A stretch of 64,000 nucleotides of DNA, taken from assembly GCF_023657445.1 (NCBI RefSeq), contig NZ_JAGTWY010000001.1, positions 2,542,001-2,606,000 on the forward strand, in the 5' to 3' direction. Shown piece by piece: positions 30,185 to 39,422 of the stretch. The notes below the pieces were generated by a model. The model did no database searches, had not been told where the DNA came from, and was given only the letters and a program-made list of their open reading frames with translations. Source of the stretch: Marinobacter sediminum (GTDB taxonomy: Bacteria; Pseudomonadota; Gammaproteobacteria; Pseudomonadales; Oleiphilaceae). The stretch's first letter is position 1. Each line of letters begins with the position of its first letter. Made by a program: the position numbers and the translations under genes.

Positions 30185-30844
30185 CAAACCCTCCCCCTGG
30201 CATCAAAAATACAGCGCGGGCCGCGATCAGCAGCCGGGCGCGTTGCGGTGTTGTTAAGCTGCGATGGATTGCAGAGTATTGTTATGGGTGCATCAACCTG
30301 ATATCTGCTCCGCAGGACAGTGCGCAGAACCTCCATCAAGCATAGAACAGCTTTCACACTTTTCCTGCCCGATCGCCCTGTGAAAAAAGGCTTCTGGCCC
30401 CGAACCGGTCGGCGCTGCGGTGGACTGCCCGGAAAATCTCGCGCTCGACACGTAGTGTTTTTACTACATTTCGTCCTGAAAATTCAATCAAACAGACAAA
30501 TCAATCCATTTGGAAGGAATCCTTGCGATTACTTACGCAAGAATGACCGTTTTCAGACCACCAAACAACCACATTCAGACCAATGTCGTAGTATTCTTAC
30601 CTGCAAAAAATTAATTCATACACTAAAAATAAAAAATACTCATCTTCACCCTATTTTCAGTGTATTTCGCCACTTTTAAATGCTTTTAGCCTCCTTTAAT
30701 AAAGCAGACACGGGCTCAAACCCCGGATAATTAATTAGACCTGAAAACAAACATCATTTTATGTATACTCGCTTGCCCGTTTTTTAACCAACGGAGATGG
30801 CAACCCATTTCCTGTCTTTTGGCCACAAACACAGAGGGCGATCT
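30185..30844. other. 660-bp divergent intergenic region, AT-rich in its second half
   Basis: No ORF with family similarity or a ribosome site was found on either strand. Composition changes near 30480: the aceE-proximal part resembles the surrounding genes, while 30480-30780 is strongly A/T-rich with many short A and T tracts. It must hold the aceE promoter and the promoter of the radical SAM gene. The length and AT-richness would suit binding of nucleoid proteins or several regulators. Confidence 0.6.
30741..30769 (+). promoter_or_regulatory. Candidate sigma70 promoter of the KamA-family gene
   Basis: CTGAAA (30741-30746) and TATACT (30764-30769) are 17 nt apart, with 4/6 and 5/6 matches to consensus. 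Transcription would start near 30776, about 70 nt before the ATG at 30845. Confidence 0.5.
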
Positions 30845-32209
30845 ATGAACTCCATAGTCACCTTTCCGAACCGGATCCCCACCACCGAGTTCGAGGAGCG
30901 TCGCTTCAAGGTCTATACGGACCGCCAGCTCGACAAGATCGAGGTGATCCAGAACCTTCCGGCAGAAACCCTGTTCGAAATGAAGGTTGTTGCGAGCGTA
31001 TTACCCTTCCGGGTCAATGAATACGTAATCAATGAGCTTATCAACTGGGACAAGGTGCCCAACGACCCGATTTATCAACTCGTCTTCCCCCAAAAGGGGA
31101 TGCTGAAAGACGAGCATTACGAGCGCATGGCAAAGCTGCACCAGGATGGGGCCGACAAGAAAGAGATCCAGGCGGTTGCCAAGGAAATCCGTGACGAACT
31201 GAACCCCCATCCGGCCGGACAGATGGAAATGAACATGCCGGAACTGGAAGGTGAAGTCCTGGACGGCGTTCAGCATAAGTACCGCGAGACCGTGTTGTTC
31301 TTCCCGGCCCAGGGCCAGACCTGTCACTCCTACTGCACTTTCTGTTTCCGCTGGGCGCAGTTTGTCGGTGACAAAGACCTTAAGATGTCCAGCACCGAAG
31401 CAGAGAAGCTTCACGGCTATCTGCAGGAACACACCGAAGTGACTGACCTCCTCGTCACCGGCGGTGACCCTATGGTAATGAAAACCAAAAGCCTGGCTCA
31501 GTACCTGGAACCGTTGCTGCAGCCGGAATTTGATCATGTCCAGACCATCCGGATCGGCACCAAAGCCCTGACTTTCTGGCCCTACCGCTTTGTAACAGAC
31601 AAGGACTCCGACGAACTGATTGAACTGTTCGCCAAACTGGCTGATGCGGGCAAACACGTCGCCATCATGGCCCACTACAATCACTGGCAGGAGATCACCA
31701 CGGACATCGCGGAAGAAGCCATCCGCCGAATCCGTGCGACCGGGGCCGAAATCCGCGCCCAGGGGCCGCTCATCAAACATGTAAATGACGATGCTGATGC
31801 CTGGGCAAAGCTGTGGAAGAAGGAAGTGCAACTGGGCATCATCCCCTACTACATGTTTGTAGAACGGGATACTGGCGCCAAGAACTACTTTGAAGTGCCT
31901 CTTGCCGAGGCATTCCAGATCTACCGGGAAGCCATGAAGAAAGTCAGCGGTCTTGCCCGCACCGCCCGCGGCCCCTCCATGAGCGCCGGCCCCGGCAAAG
32001 TAGAAATCCAGGGCATCGCGGAGATTCAGGGTGAGAAAGTCTTCGTGCTTCGCTTCCTGCAAGGGCGCAACCCTGACTGGGTGCAGCGCCCGTTCTTTGC
32101 CAAGTACAGCGAGACAGCCACCTGGCTGCATGAGCTGGAACCAGCCTTTGGAGAGGAGAAGTTCTTCTTTGAGGACGAGTTTGAAAAAATGAAAAAGGGC
32201 GAGGCTTAA
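30845..32209 (+). CDS. KamA-family radical SAM protein (lysine 2,3-aminomutase-like)
   Basis: The 454-residue product has the radical-SAM cluster motif C160-HSY-C164-TF-C167. It also has TDLLVTGGDPMVMKTKSL with the SAM-binding GGDP and, towards the end, ARGPSMSAGPGKVEIQG, where the lysine is a candidate PLP anchor. Family members move an amino group between C2 and C3 of lysine or a related amino acid. The protein is much longer than EpmB, the EF-P-modifying enzyme (about 340 residues), so tRNA/EF-P work is less likely. AGAGGGCGATCT precedes the ATG at 30845; the frame is open back to 30797. It stands alone, divergent from aceE. Substrate unknown. Confidence 0.85.
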   Translation: MNSIVTFPNRIPTTEFEERRFKVYTDRQLDKIEVIQNLPAETLFEMKVVASVLPFRVNEYVINELINWDKVPNDPIYQLVFPQKGMLKDEHYERMAKLHQDGADKKEIQAVAKEIRDELNPHPAGQMEMNMPELEGEVLDGVQHKYRETVLFFPAQGQTCHSYCTFCFRWAQFVGDKDLKMSSTEAEKLHGYLQEHTEVTDLLVTGGDPMVMKTKSLAQYLEPLLQPEFDHVQTIRIGTKALTFWPYRFVTDKDSDELIELFAKLADAGKHVAIMAHYNHWQEITTDIAEEAIRRIRATGAEIRAQGPLIKHVNDDADAWAKLWKKEVQLGIIPYYMFVERDTGAKNYFEVPLAEAFQIYREAMKKVSGLARTARGPSMSAGPGKVEIQGIAEIQGEKVFVLRFLQGRNPDWVQRPFFAKYSETATWLHELEPAFGEEKFFFEDEFEKMKKGEA

Positions 32210-32218
32210 CCCCTGTCT

Positions 32219-32250
32219 GGCCCCGGAGCCAACTCACCGGCTTCGGGGCC
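32219..32250. terminator. Hairpin between convergent KamA-family and paaY genes
   Basis: GGCCCCGGAGCC and GGCTTCGGGGCC pair over 12 positions with one G-T mismatch, around an 8-nt loop. It sits between two convergent stop codons and probably serves both, although no strong T-run follows. Confidence 0.55.
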
Positions 32251-32261
32251 ACAGCTTTCCG

Positions 32262-32858
32262 TCAGGATTGCTTATGCTTGGGCTGATAATCACTGATGTT
32301 CAGCCGCGGGCGGTCCGAATCAGCCTCTGCAAGAGGCGCGCACTCCTCGACCGTCTCAAGACAGCGTGTGGTAAGCCGCTGGTACTCCTCGGTCCCTTTT
32401 CGCTTCCATGCTATTTCCTTGTCACTGAGCGCTCGCAGAACCTTGGCGGGAGATCCGACGATCAGTGAGCCGGGTTCGCAGGAAAACCCTGCTTTCACAA
32501 AAGCACAGGCTCCTACAATGGACCGGGGTGCGATCACCGCCTCATCCATCACCACCGCATTCATTCCAACCATGGCGTCCTCACCGACCGTGCATCCGTG
32601 AAGGATCGCACCATGCCCCACATGACCGTTTTTTTCGACCACCACATCCTTGCCCGGAAACGCATGCGTAACGCAGGTGTCCTGAATGTTTGCCCCTTCC
32701 TTTAATACGATGCGACCAAAGTCACCCCGCAGCGAGGCTGCCGGACCCACATAGCAACTCGGCCCCACCCAAACATCGCCAATCAGAATCGCAGACGGAT
32801 GAACGTAAGCCGACGGATGAACAACGGGCCTGACCCCTTCGATACTGTAACTGGGCAT
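32262..32858 (-). CDS. paaY: PaaY, hexapeptide-repeat thioesterase/carbonic-anhydrase-like protein
   Basis: PaaY is a left-handed beta-helix trimer related to gamma-carbonic anhydrases. In E. coli it is a thioesterase that removes CoA from dead-end products of phenylacetate breakdown. The hexapeptide repeats are visible through [20 protein letters not shown] to [16 protein letters not shown], with histidines in TCVTHAFPG and [12 protein letters not shown] for the metal site. The ATG at 32858 ([11 protein letters not shown]) has AGGAGAG upstream and gives 198 residues; the frame opens 14 codons earlier without similarity. It is divergent from paaF at the edge of the paa cluster. Confidence 0.9.
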   Translation of the reverse strand: MPSYSIEGVRPVVHPSAYVHPSAILIGDVWVGPSCYVGPAASLRGDFGRIVLKEGANIQDTCVTHAFPGKDVVVEKNGHVGHGAILHGCTVGEDAMVGMNAVVMDEAVIAPRSIVGACAFVKAGFSCEPGSLIVGSPAKVLRALSDKEIAWKRKGTEEYQRLTTRCLETVEECAPLAEADSDRPRLNISDYQPKHKQS

Positions 32859-33237
32859 TTTCTCTCTCCTTCTTCTGGATTGTGCCGGGTAAACAATCAC
32901 AAATCCTGATTCACTTTACGGATCACTTTATAGTTTTCCGGAGTATTTTTCACAGCACCAAGGGGCATAAAACCTTCTTTAGATACGTCAATTCGAGCTA
33001 AAAAACAGCCGGCAACCATTTTTTTCCCTTAACTATCAGATACTAAAGAAATTTCCGCGCCGGGCAGGCAAATGTGATACAAAAGTCAGACTTTAGACTC
33101 CTTGACGAGTATCAATTAAAAGATATACTTATTTTCCCAATCGGCAAGTTCATTTTTCGAACATCGCCTGGTGGTAACTCTGATTCCGAGTAGTTCAGAT
33201 CTACTACCAACAAAAACAAAGTCACATCGGATTGCTT
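32859..33237. promoter_or_regulatory. Divergent promoter region paaY/paaF, 379 bp
   Basis: This AT-rich spacer holds the start signals for both sides and no ORF. At 33102-33129 TTGACG and TATACT are separated by 16 nt, a good sigma70 promoter toward paaF. It overlaps the 19-nt sequence shared with the liv/paaX region. TGTGATACAAAAG at 33073-33085 is a further candidate half-site. Confidence 0.6.
33102..33120 (+). promoter_or_regulatory. Candidate PaaX operator overlapping the paaF promoter
   Basis: TTGACGAGTATCAATTAAA differs at only two of 19 positions from TTGACGAACATCAATTAAA at 51180-51198. Here it spans the -35 box and most of the spacer, so a bound repressor would block RNA polymerase. 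Confidence 0.5.
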
Positions 33238-34011
33238 ATGCCAAACAACCTGCTCGTCGACGGGCCCGCGGACGGGGTTCGCATTTTTACCCTGAATCGT
33301 CCCGATGCACTGAACGCCCTGAATACTGAGCTGCTGGGCAACTTGTCCAGAGCTCTGGATGATGCGGAGGCCGACCCCGAAACCCGCGCCGTGGTGATCA
33401 CCGGGAGCCAGAAGGCATTCGCGGCCGGCGCGGATATCAATGAAATGGCCTCACGCGACCTGGTCGGTATTCTCGAAGATCCCAGAGTTGCGCACTGGCA
33501 GCGCATTGATCGATTCCCGAAACCTATCATTGCAGCGGTCAACGGCTTTGCGCTTGGCGGCGGCTGCGAACTCGCCATGCACGCAGACATTATGATTGCC
33601 GGGGCAAACGCCCGCTTCGGCCAGCCGGAAATAAATCTCGGCATCATGCCTGGGGCCGGTGGCACTCAGCGACTGGTACGCAAAGTGGGTGAAGCACTGG
33701 CCATGCACATGGCACTGACCGGCGAGCCTATCGACGCAAACCGCGCCCTTCAGGCCGGGCTTATCAGCGAAATCTGTCAGCCCGAACTGACGGTTGAAAA
33801 GGCCATCCAGATTGCACGCTCCATTGCCCGAAAAGCCCCTATTGCCGTCAAGCTCACCAAGGAATCCGTGCGCAAGGCCAATGACATGAACCTTGCTGAG
33901 GGCCTTCGCTTTGAACGACACGCCTTCACGGTGCTTGCCGGCACGGCAGACCGCCAGGAAGGTCTCGATGCGTTTCGGGAGAAGCGCAAACCCAATTTCA
34001 CGGGTCGATAA
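33238..34011 (+). CDS. paaF: 2,3-dehydroadipyl-CoA hydratase PaaF
   Basis: PaaF is a crotonase-fold hydratase that adds water to 2,3-dehydroadipyl-CoA in lower phenylacetate breakdown. The 257-residue protein has both oxyanion-hole segments (AFAAGADINEM and ALGGGCELAMHADIMIA) and both catalytic glutamates of true hydratases: one in GCELAMH and one in FGQPEINLGIMPGAGGTQRL. The ATG at 33238 follows CGGA by 6 nt; an in-frame TTG two codons upstream is unlikely. First gene of paaFGHIJK. Confidence 0.92.
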   Translation: MPNNLLVDGPADGVRIFTLNRPDALNALNTELLGNLSRALDDAEADPETRAVVITGSQKAFAAGADINEMASRDLVGILEDPRVAHWQRIDRFPKPIIAAVNGFALGGGCELAMHADIMIAGANARFGQPEINLGIMPGAGGTQRLVRKVGEALAMHMALTGEPIDANRALQAGLISEICQPELTVEKAIQIARSIARKAPIAVKLTKESVRKANDMNLAEGLRFERHAFTVLAGTADRQEGLDAFREKRKPNFTGR

Positions 34012-34056
34012 ATCGCGCCCTGAAGCCACCCTTAATTTTACCTATAGGACAACGCC

Positions 34057-34848
34057 ATGACTCAGCCGAGCATTCTTCTCGAAATCGATCAGGGTGTGGC
34101 TATGCTTACCCTCAACCGCCCCGACAACCTCAACAGTTTCAATGTCGAGATGCATGAGCAGATGCGGGATGCTGTCAGCAAGGTCCGCAAAGACAGCTCT
34201 GTTCGGGTACTGGTGATTACCGGTGCCGGTCGGGGCTTCTGCGCCGGTCAGGATCTGTCTGACCGAAGCGTTGCCCCGGGCCAGGAGGCGCCTGATCTCG
34301 GCGAGTCACTGGAAAAATACTACAACCCGCTGATGCGCAGTCTGCGAGACCTGCCAATGCCCGTCCTGTGTGCCGTAAATGGCGTTGCCGCCGGCGCCGG
34401 CGCAAACATTGCGCTGGCCTGCGACATAACACTTGCCGCACGTTCCGCCAGCTTTGTGCAGGCATTCTGCAAGCTTGGCCTGGTCCCCGATTCCGGCGGC
34501 ACCTGGACCTTGCCCCGGGTCGCCGGCATGGCACGAGCCAAAGGCATGGCCCTGCTGGGAGACAAGATCGGAGCCGAGCAGGCCGAGAGCTGGGGCATGA
34601 TCTGGCGCTGCGTCGATAACGAGGCGCTGATGGAAGAAACCATGAAGCTGGCAAAACACTTTGCCAGCCAGCCCACCAAGGGGCTTGCCCTGATCAAGCG
34701 CGCGCTGCACGCCAGTGCCAGCAATACCTTTGAGGAGCAGCTCAACCTAGAGCGGGACCTCCAGCGCATGGCGGGTCGGTCCGAGGATTACCGCGAAGGC
34801 GTGGCAGCCTTCATGGAGAAACGCACTCCGACATTCAAGGGGAAGTAA
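34057..34848 (+). CDS. paaG: 1,2-epoxyphenylacetyl-CoA isomerase PaaG
   Basis: PaaG converts the ring epoxide to the seven-membered oxepin-CoA, and can also move double bonds in later intermediates. The crotonase fold is clear: GRGFCAGQDLSDR with the catalytic aspartate, and GVAAGAGANIALACDITLAARS. The second segment has Ala/Asn where hydratases have the first catalytic Glu, and FCKLGLVPDSGGTWTLPR has Asp in place of the second, as expected for PaaG. 263 residues; AGGAC precedes the ATG. It is 3 bp upstream of paaH. Confidence 0.93.
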   Translation: MTQPSILLEIDQGVAMLTLNRPDNLNSFNVEMHEQMRDAVSKVRKDSSVRVLVITGAGRGFCAGQDLSDRSVAPGQEAPDLGESLEKYYNPLMRSLRDLPMPVLCAVNGVAAGAGANIALACDITLAARSASFVQAFCKLGLVPDSGGTWTLPRVAGMARAKGMALLGDKIGAEQAESWGMIWRCVDNEALMEETMKLAKHFASQPTKGLALIKRALHASASNTFEEQLNLERDLQRMAGRSEDYREGVAAFMEKRTPTFKGK

Positions 34849-34851
34849 GCG

Positions 34852-36372
34852 ATGCAGGCACTTGATACCCAGACCACAATTGCCGTCATCGGCGCCGGTG
34901 CCATGGGCGCCGGCATTGCCCAGGTTGCCGCTCAGGCGGGTCATAAAGTCTACCTTCACGACCAGCGTGAAGGCGCGGCTGCCACCGGCCGGGACGGCGT
35001 TGCAAAACAGCTGCAGCGTCGGGTCGACAAGGGCAAGATGGAACAACAGGCTGTCGACGCCATCATTGGCCGGATTCATCCGGTCAGTGCGCTTTCCGAG
35101 CTGGCTGAGAGCGGCATGGTCATTGAGGCTATTATCGAGGACCTTGAGATCAAACGTGGACTGCTCGCTGACCTTGAGGAGCTGTGCGACAAGGCGACCA
35201 TCCTTGCCACCAACACCTCGTCCATTTCTGTGACCGCCCTTGGCGCCAAACTTCGCAACCCGGAACGCCTGGTCGGAATGCACTTCTTCAATCCGGCTCC
35301 GTTGATGGCGCTGGTTGAAGTTGTCAAAGGGCTGGCAACCGATAACGCCGTTGCCGAAACCGTGCACGCCACCGCAACAAACTGGGGCAAGAAGCCGGTA
35401 TTCGCAACCTCCACGCCGGGCTTTATTGTTAACCGGGTCGCCCGGCCCTTCTATGCCGAGAGCCTGCGACTGCTTCAGGAACAGGCCACCGACGCGGCGA
35501 CGCTGGATGCCGTCCTCCGGGAAGCCGGTAATTTCCGGATGGGGCCCTTTGAACTGACTGATCTCATCGGTCATGACGTCAACTACGCGGTAACGAATTC
35601 AGTATTCAATTCCTATTATCAGGACACCCGCTTTCTGCCGTCACTGATTCAGAAAGAACTGGTTGAGGCCGGACGCCTTGGCCGCAAGAGTGGCCAGGGT
35701 TTCTACAGCTATGCCGAAGGCAGCCAACGCCCCGAGCCCAAAACAGAGCCTGCGTGCCAGAGCGACGACAATCAGCTGATTGTCGAAGGCGAGATGGGGC
35801 CAGCCGCAGCATTGGTTGATCGCTTCCGCGAGGCCGGCCTTGAAATCATTGAAAGAGCCGGCCCCGGTCAGCTCCGGTTCGGCGAGGCTGTACTGGCCCT
35901 CACCGATGGCTGCATGGCTACCGAGCGCGCCCGCTCGGAAGGCGCATATAACCTGGTGCTGTTTGACCTTGCTTTTGATTTCAGCAAGGCAACACGACTT
36001 GCGGTATCCGTCGCTGACCAGGCGTCCGACAAGGCAGTTTCCGATGCCTGTGCTTTACTGCAAAAAGCAGGCATTGCTGTGAGCCTGATTGAAGACCGAC
36101 CCGGTCTGGTGGTTATGCGCACCGTTGCCATGCTCGCCAACGAAGCCGCCGACGCAGCACTGCATGGCGTGGCTACCAAGGCCGATATCGACCTGGCCAT
36201 GAAAGCCGGGCTGAATTATCCAGAGGGCCCGCTGAGCTGGAGCGACCGGCTCGGTAACGGCCGGGTATTCCAGGTACTGAAAAATATTCAGGGCAGCTAC
36301 GAAGAGGACCGTTATCGCCCGGCCCTGCTGCTCCGGAAAAACCATTATGCCGAGAAGGGGTTTTACGCATGA
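34852..36372 (+). CDS. paaH: 3-hydroxyadipyl-CoA dehydrogenase PaaH
   Basis: PaaH oxidises 3-hydroxyadipyl-CoA to 3-oxoadipyl-CoA with NAD+. The N-terminal Rossmann fold has VIGAGAMGAGIAQVAAQAG. The active-site region includes TNTSSISVTAL, VGMHFFNPAPLMALVEVV with the catalytic His, and TPGFIVNRVARPFY. After the first C-terminal helical domain the protein carries a second, diverged one (FFAPLI-like VMRTVAMLANEAADA ... GLNYPEGPL), giving 506 residues as in other proteobacterial PaaH. It overlaps paaI by 4 nt (ATGA). Confidence 0.94.
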   Translation: MQALDTQTTIAVIGAGAMGAGIAQVAAQAGHKVYLHDQREGAAATGRDGVAKQLQRRVDKGKMEQQAVDAIIGRIHPVSALSELAESGMVIEAIIEDLEIKRGLLADLEELCDKATILATNTSSISVTALGAKLRNPERLVGMHFFNPAPLMALVEVVKGLATDNAVAETVHATATNWGKKPVFATSTPGFIVNRVARPFYAESLRLLQEQATDAATLDAVLREAGNFRMGPFELTDLIGHDVNYAVTNSVFNSYYQDTRFLPSLIQKELVEAGRLGRKSGQGFYSYAEGSQRPEPKTEPACQSDDNQLIVEGEMGPAAALVDRFREAGLEIIERAGPGQLRFGEAVLALTDGCMATERARSEGAYNLVLFDLAFDFSKATRLAVSVADQASDKAVSDACALLQKAGIAVSLIEDRPGLVVMRTVAMLANEAADAALHGVATKADIDLAMKAGLNYPEGPLSWSDRLGNGRVFQVLKNIQGSYEEDRYRPALLLRKNHYAEKGFYA

Positions 36373-36815
36373 CGGACACCAACCCGCAAAAACTCGCGGA
36401 ACAGTGCGCCGAGGCAATGTTTGCCCGCGACCAGGCAAGCCAGAAGCTGGGCATGGAGATCGTTTCGGTCGCCCCCGGCAAAGCGGTACTGACCATGACC
36501 GTATCCGAGGACATGATCCAGGGACACGGTTCTTGCCATGGTGGCTATCTTTTCACACTTGCCGATTCTGCGTTCGCCTTCAGCTGCAACTCCTACGACA
36601 AGGCCACGGTTGCATCAGGCTGCAGCATTGACTACATGGCCGGTGCAAAAGCAGGGGACGTGCTGACTGCAACAGCCGAGGAACAATCCCGCGGCGGCAG
36701 GACCGGCGTCTACGACGTTACCATAACCAATCAGGATGGCCGCACTGTGGCCCTGTTCAGGGGCAAGTCCTACCAGGTCCGCGGCCCTGTCATTAATTCG
36801 GAGGAAAATACATGA
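36369..36815 (+). CDS. paaI: Hydroxyphenylacetyl-CoA thioesterase PaaI
   Basis: PaaI is a hotdog-fold thioesterase, thought to rescue CoA from hydroxylated or stalled phenylacetyl-CoA intermediates. The 148-residue protein has the catalytic GHGSCHGGYLFTLADSAFAF helix and the substrate-channel SGCSIDYMAGAKAGDVLTA. Both ends overlap neighbours by 4 nt (ATGA with paaH and with paaJ), so it is tightly coupled in the operon. Confidence 0.94.
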   Translation: MTDTNPQKLAEQCAEAMFARDQASQKLGMEIVSVAPGKAVLTMTVSEDMIQGHGSCHGGYLFTLADSAFAFSCNSYDKATVASGCSIDYMAGAKAGDVLTATAEEQSRGGRTGVYDVTITNQDGRTVALFRGKSYQVRGPVINSEENT

Positions 36816-38059
36816 GTGCAGGTAACCGTTTGCAAGACGCCTACATTGTCGATGCAATCCGCACGCCCGTTGGCCGTTATGGCGGAGCACTGTCCGCTGT
36901 GCGGGCAGATGATCTCGGCGCCATCCCGATGAAGGCACTGATGGAGCGTCACCCGGATCTCGACTGGTCGAAGATCGACGATGTTCTGTACGGCTGCGCC
37001 AACCAGGCCGGCGAAGACAATCGGGATGTGGCCCGGATGTCACTTCTGCTGGCAGGCCTTCCGGTGGACGTTCCCGGCAGCACCATCAACCGCCTTTGTG
37101 GCTCCGGCATGGATGCAGTTGGCAGCGCCGCTCGGGCTATCCGTACCGGCGAAACCAGCCTGATGCTTGCGGGCGGCGTCGAATCCATGTCGCGTGCGCC
37201 CTTCGTGATGGGCAAATCCGAAAGCCCATTCAGCCGCAAGGCGGAGATTTTTGACACCACCATTGGCTGGCGTTTCGTCAACCCGGTACTGAAAAAGCAA
37301 TACGGTATCGACTCCATGCCCGAGACGGCCGAAAACGTTGCGGCGGACTTTGGTATATCACGAGAAGATCAGGACGCATTTGCCTTGCGCAGCCAGCAAC
37401 GGACCGCCGCCGCCCAGGCCGCCGGTCGCTTTGCCAATGAGATCACCCCGGTCTCTGTGCCACGCCGCAAACAGGATCCGCTGGTCGTCGATACCGATGA
37501 GCATCCTCGGGAAACCAGTCTGGAAAAGCTGGCCTCGCTGCCAACACCTTTCCGTGAGAATGGGACCGTGACTGCAGGTAATGCCTCCGGCGTCAATGAC
37601 GGTGCCTGCGCACTGCTGCTGGCCAACGCAGACGCGATGACCCAATACAACCTTAAGCCCCGGGCACGGGTAGTTGCCATGTCCACGGCAGGGGTCGAAC
37701 CCCGCATCATGGGCTTCGGCCCGGCACCAGCAGCCCGCAAGGTACTGAAAACCGCGGGACTGGAACTGGGTGATATGGATGTGATCGAGCTGAATGAGGC
37801 GTTCGCGGCGCAGGCACTGGCAGTCACACGCGACCTGGGGCTGCCGGACGATGCGGAGCACGTCAACCCGAACGGCGGCGCTATCGCACTTGGTCATCCT
37901 CTGGGCATGAGTGGCGCCCGCCTGATCACAACTGCATTGAATGAGCTCGAGCGTCGCCACAACGAAGGCCAAAAGGCCCGTTATGCACTGTGTACCATGT
38001 GCATCGGCGTTGGACAGGGTATCGCACTGATTATTGAGCGGGTGGACAGCGCTGTCTGA
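36812..38059 (+). CDS. paaJ: 3-oxoadipyl-CoA thiolase PaaJ
   Basis: PaaJ cleaves 3-oxoadipyl-CoA to succinyl-CoA and acetyl-CoA, the last step of the pathway, and may act earlier on the dehydrosuberyl intermediate. The 415-residue thiolase has the nucleophilic cysteine in STINRLCGSGMDAVG, the histidine in NPNGGAIALGHPLGMSGAR and the second cysteine in ALCTMCIGVGQG. IDAIRTPVGRYGGALSAVRADDLGA is the oxoadipyl-thiolase N-terminus. GGAGGAAAATAC lies just before the ATG, inside paaI. Confidence 0.95.
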   Translation: MSAGNRLQDAYIVDAIRTPVGRYGGALSAVRADDLGAIPMKALMERHPDLDWSKIDDVLYGCANQAGEDNRDVARMSLLLAGLPVDVPGSTINRLCGSGMDAVGSAARAIRTGETSLMLAGGVESMSRAPFVMGKSESPFSRKAEIFDTTIGWRFVNPVLKKQYGIDSMPETAENVAADFGISREDQDAFALRSQQRTAAAQAAGRFANEITPVSVPRRKQDPLVVDTDEHPRETSLEKLASLPTPFRENGTVTAGNASGVNDGACALLLANADAMTQYNLKPRARVVAMSTAGVEPRIMGFGPAPAARKVLKTAGLELGDMDVIELNEAFAAQALAVTRDLGLPDDAEHVNPNGGAIALGHPLGMSGARLITTALNELERRHNEGQKARYALCTMCIGVGQGIALIIERVDSAV

Positions 38060-38111
38060 ACGAACAGTGGCAACGCCCCCGTCAAGCACAAAAACAAGCA
38101 GGACACTTTTT

Positions 38112-39422
38112 ATGAGCTTACCGTTACAGAAACTTGGCAAACTTGACCGAATGGAGACCGCCAGCATTGACGAGCTCCGCCATGAGCAGTTGCAGCGCCT
38201 GCGCTGGAGCGTGGTCCATGCATATACCAACGTGCCGTTCTATCGCAAGGCCTTTGATGACATCGGCCTGAAGCCGATGGACATCAACTCGCTCGACGAT
38301 CTGGCCAAGGTGCCGTTCACAACCAAAAGCGACCTGCGGGACAACTACCCGTTTGGCATGTTTGCCACCCCAATGGACCAGGTTGTCCGCGTTCACGCCT
38401 CCAGCGGCACAACCGGCAAGCCCACCGTAGTGGGCTACACCCAGAGTGATATCGATAACTGGGCCGATATTGTTGCCCGATCCATTCGAGCCGGTGGTGG
38501 CTCCCGGGGTGACAAGGTCCACGTAGCCTACGGTTACGGCCTGTTCACTGGCGGGCTCGGAGCCCATTACGGGGCCGAGCGTCTTGGCTGTACCGTGATC
38601 CCCATGTCCGGCGGGCAGACTGAAAAGCAGGTTCAGCTGATCAGCGATTTCCAGCCGGACATCATCATGGTCACCCCGTCCTACATGCTCAATATTGCTG
38701 ATGAGATGGAGCGCCAGGGAGTTGATCCCCACAAGCTGCCATTGCGCATCGGCATTTTTGGTGCTGAGCCCTGGACCAACAGTATGCGTACCGAACTGGA
38801 AGAGCGGCTTGGCATTCAGGCCCTCGATATCTACGGGCTCTCCGAAGTTATGGGGCCGGGCGTCGGTATGGAGTGCATTGAGACCAAAGACGGTCCCACC
38901 ATCTGGGAAGATCACTTCTATCCGGAGATTATTGACCCCGCCACAGGTGAAGCCCTGCCCGACGGTGAATACGGTGAACTGGTTTTCACCTCACTCAGCA
39001 AGGTGGCGCTGCCTATCCTGCGCTACCGCACCCGCGACCTGACCCGTCTGTTGCCAGGGACCGCACGTCCGATGCGGCGCATCGACAAGATCACCGGCCG
39101 CAGCGATGACATGCTGATTATCCGCGGGGTCAACGTGTTCCCAAGCCAGATTGAAGAGCAGGTGCTCAAGTGTGAAGCCCTGTCACCCCACTATGAGATT
39201 GAGGTCTACAAAGAGGGCAACCTGGACTGCGTCGACATCCGGACAGAGCTCAAGCCGGAAGCGTCAGACAGCGAGGAAAACAAGGCAGCAGCAGCCAAAG
39301 AGCTGGCTCACCACATCAAATCCTATATCGGCATCAGCACCCGCATTCAGGTTGTCGAGGCAAACCGCCTGGCACGCTCTGAAGGCAAGGCGAAAAGGGT
39401 CTTTGATCGACGCAAGCAGTAA
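38112..39422 (+). CDS. paaK: Phenylacetate-CoA ligase PaaK
   Basis: PaaK activates phenylacetate with ATP and CoA, the entry step of the pathway. It is an adenylate-forming enzyme with the P-loop SSGTTGKPTVVGYT, DIYGLSEVMGPGVGMEC and TGRSDDMLIIRGVNVFPSQIEE. The ATG at 38112 (MSLPLQKLGKLDRME) gives 436 residues with AGGA upstream; the longer frame overlaps the end of paaJ and shows no family similarity. A strong hairpin follows, closing this transcription block. Confidence 0.95.
   Translation: MSLPLQKLGKLDRMETASIDELRHEQLQRLRWSVVHAYTNVPFYRKAFDDIGLKPMDINSLDDLAKVPFTTKSDLRDNYPFGMFATPMDQVVRVHASSGTTGKPTVVGYTQSDIDNWADIVARSIRAGGGSRGDKVHVAYGYGLFTGGLGAHYGAERLGCTVIPMSGGQTEKQVQLISDFQPDIIMVTPSYMLNIADEMERQGVDPHKLPLRIGIFGAEPWTNSMRTELEERLGIQALDIYGLSEVMGPGVGMECIETKDGPTIWEDHFYPEIIDPATGEALPDGEYGELVFTSLSKVALPILRYRTRDLTRLLPGTARPMRRIDKITGRSDDMLIIRGVNVFPSQIEEQVLKCEALSPHYEIEVYKEGNLDCVDIRTELKPEASDSEENKAAAAKELAHHIKSYIGISTRIQVVEANRLARSEGKAKRVFDRRKQ

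Noticed and set aside
30185..30844. PdhR-type operator upstream of aceE
   Set aside because: No TGGTnnnACCA palindrome is present, so the GntR-type control seen at 5.7 kb should not be extended to aceEF.
31001..32131. 376-codon open frame on the minus strand opposite the KamA-family gene
   Set aside because: The sense strand carries the radical SAM motif and family features throughout; the antisense frame shows none.
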